A DNA stretch of 64,000 bases, taken from Pedococcus badiiscoriae. GTDB taxonomy: Bacteria > Actinomycetota > Actinomycetes > Actinomycetales > Dermatophilaceae. The stretch is from the NCBI RefSeq assembly GCF_013408925.1, contig NZ_JACCAB010000001.1, positions 1,612,001 to 1,676,000 on the forward strand, given 5' to 3'. Of the stretch, positions 43,902 to 52,493 are shown one piece after another. The first letter of the stretch is position 1. Every line of letters begins with the position of its first letter. Made by a program: the position numbers and the translations under genes. The notes below the pieces were generated by a model. The model did not search any database. It was not told the origin of the DNA and was given only the letters and a program-made list of their open reading frames with translations.

Positions 43902-44888
43902 TCAGTGCGCGGCGGGGGTGACCGTGGCCTCGTAGGTGAGGATCTCGGTGCCGTTGCCCTCGTCGCCGTTGTCCGGGGCGACCCGCATGGTGAGGTGGTT
44001 GCCCTCGGCGGTCATCTTGAACGGGTTGCGGGTCGCGACGTGCCCGGCGGTGGACCAGTGCTGGAACGGGATCTCGCGCGTCACCTGCTCGCTGGTGAGG
44101 TCGAGCATGGCCACACCTCCGAGCTCGTACGTCCCGTTCGCTCCCCCGGCGCTGGGGGTCTGGGGAAGGTTCGTGATGCCGGCACAGAGCATCTTGCCCG
44201 CAGGCACGTACTGGCAGTCCTGGTAGTCGATGAAGAAGTTGGGGTTGTCCCAGGTCTTCAGCTGCCTGCCCCGCAGGTCCCACTCCGTGAATCGCCGTGA
44301 TCCCCAGGTGTTCCCGACCAGGTGGCCGGTCTGCTTGTCCATGACGATCCCGCCGAAGTGGTCGGCGACCTGGAACTGCTTGTGGACGGCCAGCGTGTTC
44401 GCGTCGACGCGGTAGATGATGGCGCTCGAGTTCGGCCGGTACTGCGCGACGGGAACCCACACGTTCGCGCCGTCGAAGTCGATGCCGCCCGGGTGGTACA
44501 TGTCGCCCTCGCCGAGGACGATGTCCTTCTGCAGGTGGCCTGAGGTGTCCATCACGAACAGGTGGCCGATGCCCTTGCCCGGAGTCCGGTCGTAACCACC
44601 CTGCGGGGTCGAGTACTTCACCGTCGGCTCGAGGATCTGCACGGCCGACAGGAAGATGTGCTGGGGAGTGAAGGCGATGCCCTCGGTGTGGTACGTCGGG
44701 AAGTTCAGCTTGAGCGTGCCCGTCTGCTGCCACTGGGTGTTCCTCGTGACGGCATTGAAGTCCTGCGCGAGGGTCGTGGTCGGGGTGTGCCCGGGCCCCG
44801 CCGAGGCGGCGTGCGCGGCTGCCGCGCCGCCCAGTCCGGCCATCGCGAGCACGGACAGGGCGGCGATCTGGGTGCGAAGTCGGGTCAT
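43902..44888 (-). CDS. Secreted DUF6454-like protein
   Basis: 328 residues with a signal peptide (MTRLRTQIAALSVLAMAGLGGAAAAHA, cleaved near 28). The mature part reads as a beta-propeller-like chain: TEGIAFTPQHIFLSAVQI, GHLFVMDTSG, YHPGGIDFDGANVWVPVAQYRPNSSAIIYRVD, DHFGGIVMDKQTGHLVGNTWGSRRFTEWD and YQDCQYVPAGKMLCAGITNLP. The family assignment is from memory of the motif order; function unknown, probably extracellular. AGGAGA lies 8 nt before the ATG. Confidence 0.75.
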   Translation of the reverse strand: MTRLRTQIAALSVLAMAGLGGAAAAHAASAGPGHTPTTTLAQDFNAVTRNTQWQQTGTLKLNFPTYHTEGIAFTPQHIFLSAVQILEPTVKYSTPQGGYDRTPGKGIGHLFVMDTSGHLQKDIVLGEGDMYHPGGIDFDGANVWVPVAQYRPNSSAIIYRVDANTLAVHKQFQVADHFGGIVMDKQTGHLVGNTWGSRRFTEWDLRGRQLKTWDNPNFFIDYQDCQYVPAGKMLCAGITNLPQTPSAGGANGTYELGGVAMLDLTSEQVTREIPFQHWSTAGHVATRNPFKMTAEGNHLTMRVAPDNGDEGNGTEILTYEATVTPAAH

Positions 44889-44971
44889 GACGAACTCTCC
44901 TGGGGATATGCGTCTCCTGAAGCGCCTGAACCTAGGCAGCCGCGGTGAACGTCAGGGGTGACCCACATGCC

Positions 44972-45040
44972 CAGCGGTTGAACTCAGCCCGGTTGAGCTC
45001 AGCCCGGTTGAGCCCAGCCCGGTTGAACCCAGCCCGGTGG
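44972..45040. repeat. 15-bp tandem repeat in an intergenic region
   Basis: About 4.5 units of GCCCGGTTGARCYCA (starts near 44972, 44987, 45002, 45017, 45032) with a few substitutions. It lies between the promoter region of the secreted-protein gene and the end of the next gene, outside any supported coding frame. Confidence 0.85.
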
Positions 45041-45050
45041 TGTCGGGCTG

Positions 45051-45476
45051 CTACGACGCCTGACGGTCGAGGCTGCGGCGGATGGCATACGCCACGCCGA
45101 CGAACCGGCGCACCTCGTCCATGGACGCGAACCGGCCGCGGAAGTTGCCATAGGTGACGGTGAAGCCGATGACGTAGTCACCGTAGATCGTGCCCGCCCG
45201 CGGCGAGCCGGCCTCGGAGATCGCGTAGAAGCCGGCGCGGATGACCGAGATGCGTGCCCTGGGCCAGGGCTCCTCGCCCGGCTCAGGGGGGTATGCCGTG
45301 GCCAGCGACTTGGCGTCGAGGATCGGCTCGGCCTCGTCCAGCACGGGGTCGACCTGCTCCAGTGTTTGGGCGCGGACCGCGTCTTCGGTAGTCGGCGCGG
45401 GGCGGTGCCGGCGGGTGAGGGAACTGCCTTGTCCAGTAGGGCGCGATCTCCGCGCTCGGCGCTCGAGTCTTCGCAT
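45051..45476 (-). CDS. Hypothetical protein
   Basis: 141 residues. A very basic start (RRLERRARRSRPTGQGSSLTRRHRP), an acidic middle (LEQVDPVLDEAEPILDAK) and a C-terminal part with SVIRAGFYAISEAGSPRAGTIYGDYVIGFTVTYGNFRGRFASMDEVRRFVGVAY. The last part looks like a compact alpha/beta domain; no family recognised. The ATG at 45476 is chosen for AGGAG 8 nt upstream. The sequence before it (45510-45560) is unusually AT-rich, with GTTTACTC and CTTTACCTC on the coding strand, and is the likely promoter. Confidence 0.65.
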   Translation of the reverse strand: MRRLERRARRSRPTGQGSSLTRRHRPAPTTEDAVRAQTLEQVDPVLDEAEPILDAKSLATAYPPEPGEEPWPRARISVIRAGFYAISEAGSPRAGTIYGDYVIGFTVTYGNFRGRFASMDEVRRFVGVAYAIRRSLDRQAS

Positions 45477-45669
45477 CGAAACTCCTGCCAAGGGGTTGGC
45501 CTTTGCCGGGCCAGTTTGAGTAAACATATGGCAGGTTGAGGTAAAGATCTGGTAAGGACACGCGGTGACGGGTCCCCAGCTGGGAGGGGCCGAGTTGGGC
45601 GCCGCCGACCGTGCAGCCAGACGTGTCCGCACATGGCTGAGCCGTCGCGCGGGTTAGCCTAGGGGCGAC

Positions 45670-47646
45670 ATGGAAGACGTGAGGGAGGCTAGGCGCCACA
45701 TGGAGGACTTGACCGCCCAGGGCGGCACCGTGGCGACGGCGGCAGGGCCTTCCGGTAGCCAGCCCCTTGCGCCCTCGATGTCTGCTGCCCGGCCGGGCCT
45801 GACATCACGCCGACCGACCTCTGCTCAGCTCCTCTGTCTCGCCACCTTGGGATCGGTGGCTGCGGCCAGTGCCTGGATTCTTGCCGCCGCCCTCACGGCC
45901 GGACATGGGCTCGACCACACGGACGAGGGCCTGTACCTGCTGTCCTACCGCTGGTGGAACACGGATCTTCGCACGTTCACAGGAGCGCAGTTCGTCTACG
46001 GCCCGGTCTTCCAGCTGCTGGGGCACAACGTCGCGAGCCTGCGGCTGGTCCGCGTGCTGACGATCATCGGTGCAAGCGCGGCATTTGGCTGGTCGTTCAT
46101 GCGGTGGCTGAGGATCAGGCGCCCAAACGCCCCAGCTACGCGCTGGTGGGAGGCCGCCGGCACCACGGCGATCGTCGCGTGCGCGGGCATGAGCTACTCC
46201 TGGCTCCCGCTGAGCCCCGGTTACAACGACCTGTCCCTCCTCGGAGGGCTCCTGGCCGCCGCCGTGGTTCTCCGGATGGCAGCTGAGGTGGAGCTGGGTC
46301 GGGCCATCCCCGCCTGGCTGGCCTTGTCGACCGGCCCTCTCGTGTTCGCGATGCTGATCGCGAAATGGGCCTCGTCGGCCCTGACCCTGTTGGTCGTCGC
46401 CGTGGTCGCCGTGGTCATGATCGCGCCCGGTGGGTATCGGCAGATGGTGCGGCTTGTCGTACTGGCGCTGGCTAGCTTCGTGCTCACCATCGTCGCGGTC
46501 CAGCTGTTCCTCGTACGGCTGGACCAGGCCATCCCCCTGATGCTGTCCACGAACAAGCTGATCGCCGCAGGCTCCAACAGTCCCGAGAGCCTGCTTCTCA
46601 TGTACCGGCTCAGGTTCGGCGAGCTGATCACGCGTATGGCTCAGGAGCACTGGGTGCTCCTGAGCGTCACGCTCATCGCGCTGCTCATCCGAGACAGGGT
46701 TGGCCCCAAGGCGACCGCGGTAGTGCTCGTCGCGGCAGCGGCGGCCGCGGCACGCTCGTGCTGGATCTTGGTTGCGGGCGGCGCGCTGACCGGCGGGAAT
46801 GCCAATATCCCCAAGTACAGCGTCGCTCCGACCCTGGTCATTGCCACGACTCTCATCGTCGCGCTGGGGGCGCTGCTCGACTGGCGCCGCCCCACCGGCC
46901 AGGCGTCGTCGTTGCGGCGGGAAGGCTGGCGCGGCGCCGCCATGGTCGCCCTGCTGCTGCTGCTCCCGTTCACCCAGGCCGCCGGGACTGGCAACCCGAT
47001 CTACTACATGGCGTTCAACTGCTTTCCCCCCTTCGCCGCCCTGATCATCTTTGTCCTGACGGGGATCGAGGCCACCCCACGCGCGGCGCGCGCCATCACA
47101 GCGACGGCCGCCGCCGGGGCGGTCGTGTTGTCGGCGTCCATCGCGACGAGTGGCCTGCTGCTTCATCCTTACCGCGTGCCCGCGCCGAGCCTGACCACCG
47201 CTCACGCATCCGGGGTTCCGGCGCTGAGCTCAGTCACGCTGACGCCCGAAAAGGCCGCGGGTTACAGCCAGCTGGCTCGTCTCGTCGGCCCCTACCTCAA
47301 GCCAGGTGGTGGTACCTACATGATGGGATTCGATGGCTTGCCGGGAGTCATCTTCGCGCTCGACGGCAGATCGGTGGGCGAAGGGTGGTACTCCGCCAGG
47401 GACAGGCGGCGCACCGCGGCAGGCATACGGGCTGCGTGTCCTGGCGGGAAGGGTCCCTGGGGGTCTCGGCCACCGATCTTGGTGTTCAGTCGGAAGGTTT
47501 CGGGCTCGGAGATTCGCGCCCTGAAGGCCTGCGGGCTAACGTTCTCCCGCGACTACCGGCAGCTGGCCAGTGCGTCACAGACGATGGGATTGACGGTCTA
47601 CGTGGGAACGGCCGAGCTTGCCGCACACGAAAAGAGCATGCAATGA
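45670..47646 (+). CDS. Polytopic GT-C-type glycosyltransferase
   Basis: 658-residue membrane protein with about ten to twelve helices. After a polar start of about 50 residues and helix 1, GLDHTDEGLYLLSYRWWNTD carries the Asp/Glu pair in the first outer loop that marks GT-C enzymes (ArnT/PMT-like). Helices follow to about residue 480 and a C-terminal outer domain (TYMMGFDGLPGVIFALDG, VYVGTAEL) ends it. It probably moves a lipid-linked sugar onto a surface polymer. TAGCCT (45655-45660) lies 9 nt before the ATG. The stop overlaps the GT2 start by 4 nt. Confidence 0.75.
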   Translation: MEDVREARRHMEDLTAQGGTVATAAGPSGSQPLAPSMSAARPGLTSRRPTSAQLLCLATLGSVAAASAWILAAALTAGHGLDHTDEGLYLLSYRWWNTDLRTFTGAQFVYGPVFQLLGHNVASLRLVRVLTIIGASAAFGWSFMRWLRIRRPNAPATRWWEAAGTTAIVACAGMSYSWLPLSPGYNDLSLLGGLLAAAVVLRMAAEVELGRAIPAWLALSTGPLVFAMLIAKWASSALTLLVVAVVAVVMIAPGGYRQMVRLVVLALASFVLTIVAVQLFLVRLDQAIPLMLSTNKLIAAGSNSPESLLLMYRLRFGELITRMAQEHWVLLSVTLIALLIRDRVGPKATAVVLVAAAAAAARSCWILVAGGALTGGNANIPKYSVAPTLVIATTLIVALGALLDWRRPTGQASSLRREGWRGAAMVALLLLLPFTQAAGTGNPIYYMAFNCFPPFAALIIFVLTGIEATPRAARAITATAAAGAVVLSASIATSGLLLHPYRVPAPSLTTAHASGVPALSSVTLTPEKAAGYSQLARLVGPYLKPGGGTYMMGFDGLPGVIFALDGRSVGEGWYSARDRRRTAAGIRAACPGGKGPWGSRPPILVFSRKVSGSEIRALKACGLTFSRDYRQLASASQTMGLTVYVGTAELAAHEKSMQ

Positions 47647-48725
47647 CCACAGCCACGCCCGGTGCAGACCAAGCCGAGAAGAGCTTGCCGCTGGTCTCGG
47701 TCATCATCCCCGCGCTCGACGAGATCGACCACGTCCCCGGCCTGCTCGCCAGGTTCCGCGAGTTCGCTGTCAGTCACCCGGCCTACAGCTTCGAGCTGGT
47801 CCTGGTTGACGACGGTTCGAGTGACGGCACCAGTGATGGGATCAAGAGCCTGACCCAGGAGCAGGACCGTGTCACGGTCATCCGCCTGGCCCGCAGCTTT
47901 GGGTCCCACTATGCGATCTCCGCCGGACTGGCCCGATGCCGGGGGGAGTGTGCCGTCGTCCTCGGGGCGGATCTGCAGGAGCCTCCGTCGCTGCTGAACG
48001 ACTTCCTGGCTCAATGGGAGCAGGGCGCGGACGTGGTATGGGGCGTCCCGCAGGCCCGGGTGGGCAGGTCAAAGTCGCGTGACCTCGCATCGAGGGCGTT
48101 CTCCGGCATGTTCAGCAAGTTCGCCAACCTGGCCAACTACCCCCCGGAGGGACCATCCGGGGTGCTGCTGGATCGATGTGTCATCGACGAGGTGGCCCAG
48201 CTGCCGGAGCGAAACCGGAACGTGCTGGCGCTGATCGCCTGGCTGGGGTTCACGCAGGTGCGCGTCGAGTACGAGCAGGTCGACCGGGTGCATGGCACGA
48301 GCCGGTGGACCCGCCGGAAGATGGTGAAGCTGGCCGTCGACTCGATGATCCAGTTCTCCTCGATGCCCCTGAGATTTTGCGCTGCGCTCGGGGTGTGCAT
48401 CGCAACAGGCGGCCTGCTCTATGCCCTGGTGCTCGTGATCCGCGACCTCTTCTTCGGGGTCGCCACGCCCAGCGGGTGGCCGACCGTGGCCGTGATCGTC
48501 CTGTTGATCGGCGGAGCCCAGCTGACCGTCATCGGCGTGATGGGCGAGTACCTCTGGCGAGCGGTCGAAGAGGTCCGAAGTCGACCCCTGTATGTCGTCC
48601 GCGACGTGTGGGGGTCCACCCGGGCCTCCGAGACGGCTGGGGGGATCCTGCCCCGTCACGGCCGCCGCGCGCCCTCCCCACGCGAGGCCGAAACCCAGCT
48701 CTCCCACCTGACCCTCCGTGACTGA
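47643..48725 (+). CDS. GT2 glycosyltransferase, GtrB/dolichol-phosphate type
   Basis: 360-residue membrane-linked glycosyltransferase making a polyprenyl-phosphate sugar. VSVIIPALDEIDHVPGLL begins the GT-A fold, LVLVDDGSSDGT is the nucleotide-sugar site, VLGADLQEPP the metal site, and EYEQVDRVHGTSRWTRRKM the lipid-facing loop. Two C-terminal helices (ALGVCIATGGLLYALVLVI, TVAVIVLLIGGAQLTVIGVMGEY) anchor it. ATG in a 4-nt ATGA overlap with the GT-C gene. Pairs functionally with the GtrA gene at 50467. Confidence 0.9.
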   Translation: MTTATPGADQAEKSLPLVSVIIPALDEIDHVPGLLARFREFAVSHPAYSFELVLVDDGSSDGTSDGIKSLTQEQDRVTVIRLARSFGSHYAISAGLARCRGECAVVLGADLQEPPSLLNDFLAQWEQGADVVWGVPQARVGRSKSRDLASRAFSGMFSKFANLANYPPEGPSGVLLDRCVIDEVAQLPERNRNVLALIAWLGFTQVRVEYEQVDRVHGTSRWTRRKMVKLAVDSMIQFSSMPLRFCAALGVCIATGGLLYALVLVIRDLFFGVATPSGWPTVAVIVLLIGGAQLTVIGVMGEYLWRAVEEVRSRPLYVVRDVWGSTRASETAGGILPRHGRRAPSPREAETQLSHLTLRD

Positions 48726-48783
48726 CCGCAACGTGACTGAGCGCATGCAGAGCGCCCCAGCTCACGACGACAGGGGAGCCGAC

Positions 48784-49203
48784 ATGACGTCCGTGCCGAC
48801 GAATCCGTACAACCCGCTGGCGTGGTTCGTGGGGGAACCCACCATTGGTGACGGGACGTGGATCGGGCCGTTCTGCCTCATCGACGGTTCGGGCGGACTG
48901 GTGATCGGGCGGTCTTGCAACGTCTCCGCAGGCGTCCACATCTATACCCACTCCACCGCGAAACGTTGCGTGACCGACCACAAAGTGGCGATCGAGAGGT
49001 CACCCGTCAGCATCGGCGACTACACGTTCATCGGCGCGAACGCGGTGATCCAGATGGGTGTCACCATCGGAGACCACTGCATCGTCGGTGCCGGAGCGGT
49101 GGTGTCCGTCGACGTGCCAGACTTCAGCGTTGCCGTTGGCGTGCCGGCCCGGGTGGTGGGCACGGTTGACGCGAGCAGCGGGAAGATCAGCTATTCGAAG
49201 TGA
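48784..49203 (+). CDS. Left-handed beta-helix acyltransferase (WbbJ-like)
   Basis: 139-residue hexapeptide-repeat transferase. Repeats run from PTIGDGTWIGPFCLIDGSGGLVIGRSC through SVSIGDYTFIGANAVIQMGVTIGDHCIVGAGAVV; HIYTHST holds the likely catalytic His. It probably acetylates a sugar amine or hydroxyl made by the cassette. A GTG at 48718 inside the previous gene is also in frame, but the ATG at 48784 has AGGGGAG 5 nt upstream. Confidence 0.88.
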   Translation: MTSVPTNPYNPLAWFVGEPTIGDGTWIGPFCLIDGSGGLVIGRSCNVSAGVHIYTHSTAKRCVTDHKVAIERSPVSIGDYTFIGANAVIQMGVTIGDHCIVGAGAVVSVDVPDFSVAVGVPARVVGTVDASSGKISYSK

Positions 49204-49216
49204 GGGCCTCTGGCCC

Positions 49217-50422
49217 CTAAGCGGTGGTGACAGTCTCTGCGTCCGGCACCGTGTCCCCTGCGACGATGGACGAGAGAATCTGAACCACGAGGTCCTGTTG
49301 ATCATCTGTGAGGCCCACGTACATCGGGAGCGCGAGCTGACGCTCGAACAGGCGCTGCGAAGAGGGACACCCGGCAGGGGCGGGCCCGTAGACCGGCTGA
49401 AGGTGCATCGCATAGGTCCCGATGGTGCTCCCAACCCCACGTGCTCGCAGAGCCATGGCGATCGCATCGCGATCGAGCGGCTCAGTGACCGTCACGGCAT
49501 ACGTCTGCCAGGCCGAGAGACGGTCCGGCGGAACGACTGGCGCCTCGATCCCCGGCACTGCGCTCAGCAGCTCGCCATAGCGCACAGCCAGTGCCCGGCG
49601 TCGGTCGAGGAAGGCGTCGAGCTTGCCCAGCTGCACCACCGCCACGGCGGCAAGAACGTCGGACAGCTTGTAGTTGTACCCGATCGCGGCGAACGTCGGC
49701 AGCGCAAGGGTCCCAGCCGACTGCCGGGAGAAGGCACTCTCCATGCCGAAGCACGAGGCTGCCCGCACACTCGCGGCGAGCTCGGGGTCGTCGGTGACGA
49801 TGACTCCCCCCTCACCGCAGGTGATGCCCTTGCGCGCATGCAGGGAGAACACCGCGACATCCCCGAAGCTGCCGCACGGCCGGCCGTCGTACTCGGCACC
49901 AGCCGAACAGGCCGCGTCCTCCACCAGGAAGAGACCGTGTCGGTCGGCGATCTCCTGCAGCTCGTTCCAGTCGGCCGGGGTGCCAAGGGCGTCAACAGCC
50001 AGGATGCCCTTCGTCCGGGGCGTGATGGCCTCCTCGAGCAGCTTGGGGTCCATCGTTCCCGTGTCCTCACGCACGTCAACGAAGACCGGGGTTGCGCCAC
50101 AGTAGAGCACCGCGTGTCCGGTGGCCGGAAAGCTGTAGTCCGCCACCAGCACCTCGTCGCCGGCACCCAGCCCAAGGCCGGCCAGCGCGAGATGAAGGCC
50201 AGCAGTGCAGTTGTTCACCGCGATCGCGTACGCACGACCGGTCAGCTTCTTGAAGCCCTCCTCGAGCATGGTGCCGTGCGGTCCCTGTCCTGCCATCCAG
50301 CCGGAGGCAAAGACCTCTGCCACTGCTGCGAGCTCGGCCTCATCGGTCGAGGGATGGCTCAGCGGGATCGGGTTGGCGGAAGTGTCGGGGAACCCCGACG
50401 CCTGGATGGGGCTTGGCTTCAT
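49217..50422 (-). CDS. DegT/DnrJ/EryC1/StrS sugar aminotransferase
   Basis: 401-residue PLP enzyme. NNCTAGLHLALAGLGLGAGDEVLV, FVDVREDTGTMDPKLLEEAITPRTKGILAVD, the PLP-Asp segment LVEDAACSAGAEYDG and FSLHARKGITCGEGGVIVTDD with the internal-aldimine Lys are standard. It transfers an amino group to a keto-sugar nucleotide. The ATG at 50422 is supported by TATCAT exactly 7 nt upstream, the clearest leaderless promoter in the window, so an upstream ATG at 50431 is less likely. Transcribed against the rest of the cassette. Confidence 0.9.
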   Translation of the reverse strand: MKPSPIQASGFPDTSANPIPLSHPSTDEAELAAVAEVFASGWMAGQGPHGTMLEEGFKKLTGRAYAIAVNNCTAGLHLALAGLGLGAGDEVLVADYSFPATGHAVLYCGATPVFVDVREDTGTMDPKLLEEAITPRTKGILAVDALGTPADWNELQEIADRHGLFLVEDAACSAGAEYDGRPCGSFGDVAVFSLHARKGITCGEGGVIVTDDPELAASVRAASCFGMESAFSRQSAGTLALPTFAAIGYNYKLSDVLAAVAVVQLGKLDAFLDRRRALAVRYGELLSAVPGIEAPVVPPDRLSAWQTYAVTVTEPLDRDAIAMALRARGVGSTIGTYAMHLQPVYGPAPAGCPSSQRLFERQLALPMYVGLTDDQQDLVVQILSSIVAGDTVPDAETVTTA

Positions 50423-50466
50423 GCGCGCCATGATAGACGTAGGGCAAGACGACGGGAGCGCGACTG

Positions 50467-50916
50467 ATGGCACCATCCACCCGCTGGGTAGGTGAGTCCC
50501 GCGACGGACTTCGCCGGCTGGTATCCGGCCGATTTTCCCGCTACACGTCGCTGTCGCTGATCACGGTGCCGGTCGGGTACGGCCTGCTCTTGCTGGCGCG
50601 CAGCATCTGGGACGTCAACGCGGGCCTGCTGAACCTGGTCGTGGGCACGGTGATCACGCCTCCCTCCTTCTGGCTGTACCGCAGGTTCGTGTGGCATGAA
50701 CGCACCGGCAAGGGGCTGCTCGCGGAGATGTTCGCCTTCTGGCAGCTGGTCATGGTGGGGGCTCTCGCGTCCGGCGCCCTCATCGCCATCGCCGACGCGT
50801 GGTTCGGCGCGAGGGGGCTGGCTCTCGTGGCAGCCGGTCTACTGGGACAGCTCGGGCTGTTCATCGGTCGCTACATCTGGCTCGATCGCGTCACCTTCTC
50901 CAGCCCCGAGGCCTGA
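50467..50916 (+). CDS. GtrA family membrane protein
   Basis: 149 residues with four helices (LITVPVGYGLLLLARSIW, LLNLVVGTVITPPSFWLYRRFVW, QLVMVGALASGALIAIADAW, LALVAAGLLGQLGLFIGRYIW). The RRFVWHE loop and the closing RYIWLDRVTF are typical of GtrA, thought to help flip polyprenyl-phosphate sugars. ATG with GGGAG 8 nt upstream. Divergent from the aminotransferase gene; the GtrB partner is 1.7 kb to the left. Confidence 0.88.
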   Translation: MAPSTRWVGESRDGLRRLVSGRFSRYTSLSLITVPVGYGLLLLARSIWDVNAGLLNLVVGTVITPPSFWLYRRFVWHERTGKGLLAEMFAFWQLVMVGALASGALIAIADAWFGARGLALVAAGLLGQLGLFIGRYIWLDRVTFSSPEA

Positions 50917-51059
50917 TCGAGCTCTCACGGCCGCGTCACGCCGGGAGCTGGCGTGCGTCTGTCTGTGTCGACGGCAGCCGTGAGAGTCTGCGTGGTTCTC
51001 ACTGCTAAGGTCTCTGTCGAAATGCCCATTGAGACCGGCGCCTACCGGTCCGTCCTCCA

Positions 51060-52058
51060 ATGACTACGGGGTCAAGTGTGCTCAAGCTTCAAGGCAAGTC
51101 CGTGCTGGTTTCGGGGGGCGCTGGGTTCATCGGCAGCCACCTCGTCGACCGGTTGCTGCTGGAGGAGCCCAGCAGGATCACCGTGGTCGACAACTTCTTC
51201 CTCGGGCGGGAGGAGAACCTTCAGGACGCCGTAGCCAAGAACACCGACCTTGCGGTGCGGCGCCTCGATGCCTCGGATCTGGCAGCCATGCAGGACGTCG
51301 TCTCGGAGCGCGAGGTGGACGTGGTGTTCGACCTGGCCATCGTCCCGCTGCCAACCTCCCTGCACTACCCGGTCTGGACCGCGCAGACGAACATCGGCAT
51401 CGCCACCACCTTCTGCGAACTGGCTCGCCGCGGACTGATCGACACCCTCGTTCACTGCTCCTCGTCAGAAACGTACGGCACAGCGCGTGGCGTGCCGATG
51501 TCAGAGGACCATCCGCAGGACGCCATCACCCCTTATGCGGCGAGCAAGTCCGCAGCCGACTCCATCATCACGTCGTATGTGAAGACCTTCGGCATCGACG
51601 CGGTGATCGTCAGGCCCTTCAACAACTTTGGCCCCCGGCAGAACCCCGGCAGCTACGCAGGCATCATCCCGATCGTCATCCACCGAGTTGCTGAAGGCAT
51701 CCCGGTCGAGATCACCGGCGACGGCGAGCAGACCCGCGACTTCATCTACGTCAAAGAGACCGTGGACCTCATCCTGCGGGCTTATGAGGTGGTGGAGTCT
51801 CGCGGCCTCGTCATCAATGTGGCGACCGGCATCGAGACGTCCATCAACACCCTGGTTCGCGAGCTCCTGGAAGTGCTTGGCGCCGAGAACCACCCCATCG
51901 TCCACACGCCGGAACGGGCCGGAGACGTTCGGCGGCACTGCGCGGACATCACGCGCGCCAAGACCCTCCTCGACCTGCACCCGCACCCGCTGTCGAAGAC
52001 CCAGCTCAAGGAGACGATCGACTACTACCTGGGCGAGAAAGCGCTGAACGGCCGCTAG
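51060..52058 (+). CDS. NAD-dependent sugar epimerase/dehydratase (extended SDR)
   Basis: 332-residue nucleotide-sugar modifying enzyme. VSGGAGFIGSHLVDRLL is the NAD motif (about residues 17-33), HCSSSETYG gives the Thr/Ser site, YAASKSAADSI the YxxxK pair, and RPFNNFGPRQNPGSYAGIIP the substrate strand. It resembles UDP-glucose 4-epimerases and 4,6-dehydratases. With the DegT enzyme it could make an amino-deoxysugar. TAAGGT at 51006-51011 may be the -10 box; ATG at 51060 is the first start, though GTG at 51078 is possible. Confidence 0.88.
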   Translation: MTTGSSVLKLQGKSVLVSGGAGFIGSHLVDRLLLEEPSRITVVDNFFLGREENLQDAVAKNTDLAVRRLDASDLAAMQDVVSEREVDVVFDLAIVPLPTSLHYPVWTAQTNIGIATTFCELARRGLIDTLVHCSSSETYGTARGVPMSEDHPQDAITPYAASKSAADSIITSYVKTFGIDAVIVRPFNNFGPRQNPGSYAGIIPIVIHRVAEGIPVEITGDGEQTRDFIYVKETVDLILRAYEVVESRGLVINVATGIETSINTLVRELLEVLGAENHPIVHTPERAGDVRRHCADITRAKTLLDLHPHPLSKTQLKETIDYYLGEKALNGR

Positions 52059-52066
52059 GGGTGACG

Positions 52067-52083
52067 GGCTCGCTTCGCGAGCC
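52067..52083 (+). terminator. Hairpin after the epimerase gene
   Basis: GGCTCGC/GCGAGCC, 7-bp stem with a TTC loop, 9 nt after the stop codon; no T-run. Probably ends the glycan cassette transcript. Confidence 0.5.
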
Positions 52084-52185
52084 TGCGCGGCAGCAGGTGT
52101 TACGAATCGTTCCCATGCTGCCTTTCAGCCAAGCCGCTGACTGCCGCATCGCGTGGCGGGGACAGCCTTGACCTGCGGAAACTTC

Positions 52186-52260
52186 TGGTGGGCCCCGTCG
52201 GATTCGAACCGACAACCTACGGATTAAAAGTCCGCAGCTCTGCCGTTGAGCTAGAGGCCC
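52186..52260 (-). tRNA. tRNA-Lys (TTT)
   Basis: On the minus strand: acceptor GGGCCTC/GGGGCCC with wobble pairs, D-arm AGCTCAACGGCAGAGCT, anticodon loop CTTTTAA (anticodon TTT), T-arm GTCGGTTCGAATCCGAC, discriminator A and encoded CCA (52186-52188). It separates the glycan cassette from the AT-richer transporter gene. Confidence 0.95.
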
Positions 52261-52493
52261 TGGGGGACACGGACATTGCTCGGGAGAAGCCTCGCGGACA
52301 TCGCCCGTGTGGTTCGACCGGTCCGTGCACCCGCCGCGCCGCAAGTATGCCGTAGGCAAGATGTCCCTTTGGCCCCGACCGCCTTGGGCCGCCACCCAGG
52401 ACGTCCGACTGAGCCTCGTGGCCCTCGGGGGAAGGAGCTGGACGGCACGCCGTCCTCGGGAATCCCGTCGACCTCGGGATCGCCTTCCAAGCT
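52261..52493. other. Intergenic stretch between tRNA-Lys and the MHS transporter
   Basis: 233 bp without a supported gene. Overlapping open frames run through it on several frames but have no family signal or good start. It holds one GTATGCC copy (52345) and no clear hairpin or promoter. Together with 52059-52185 this is the longest stretch without a protein gene in the window. Confidence 0.6.

Noticed and set aside
42921..44300. 459-codon open frame on the plus strand
   Set aside because: Antisense to pirin and the secreted protein, no domain signal.
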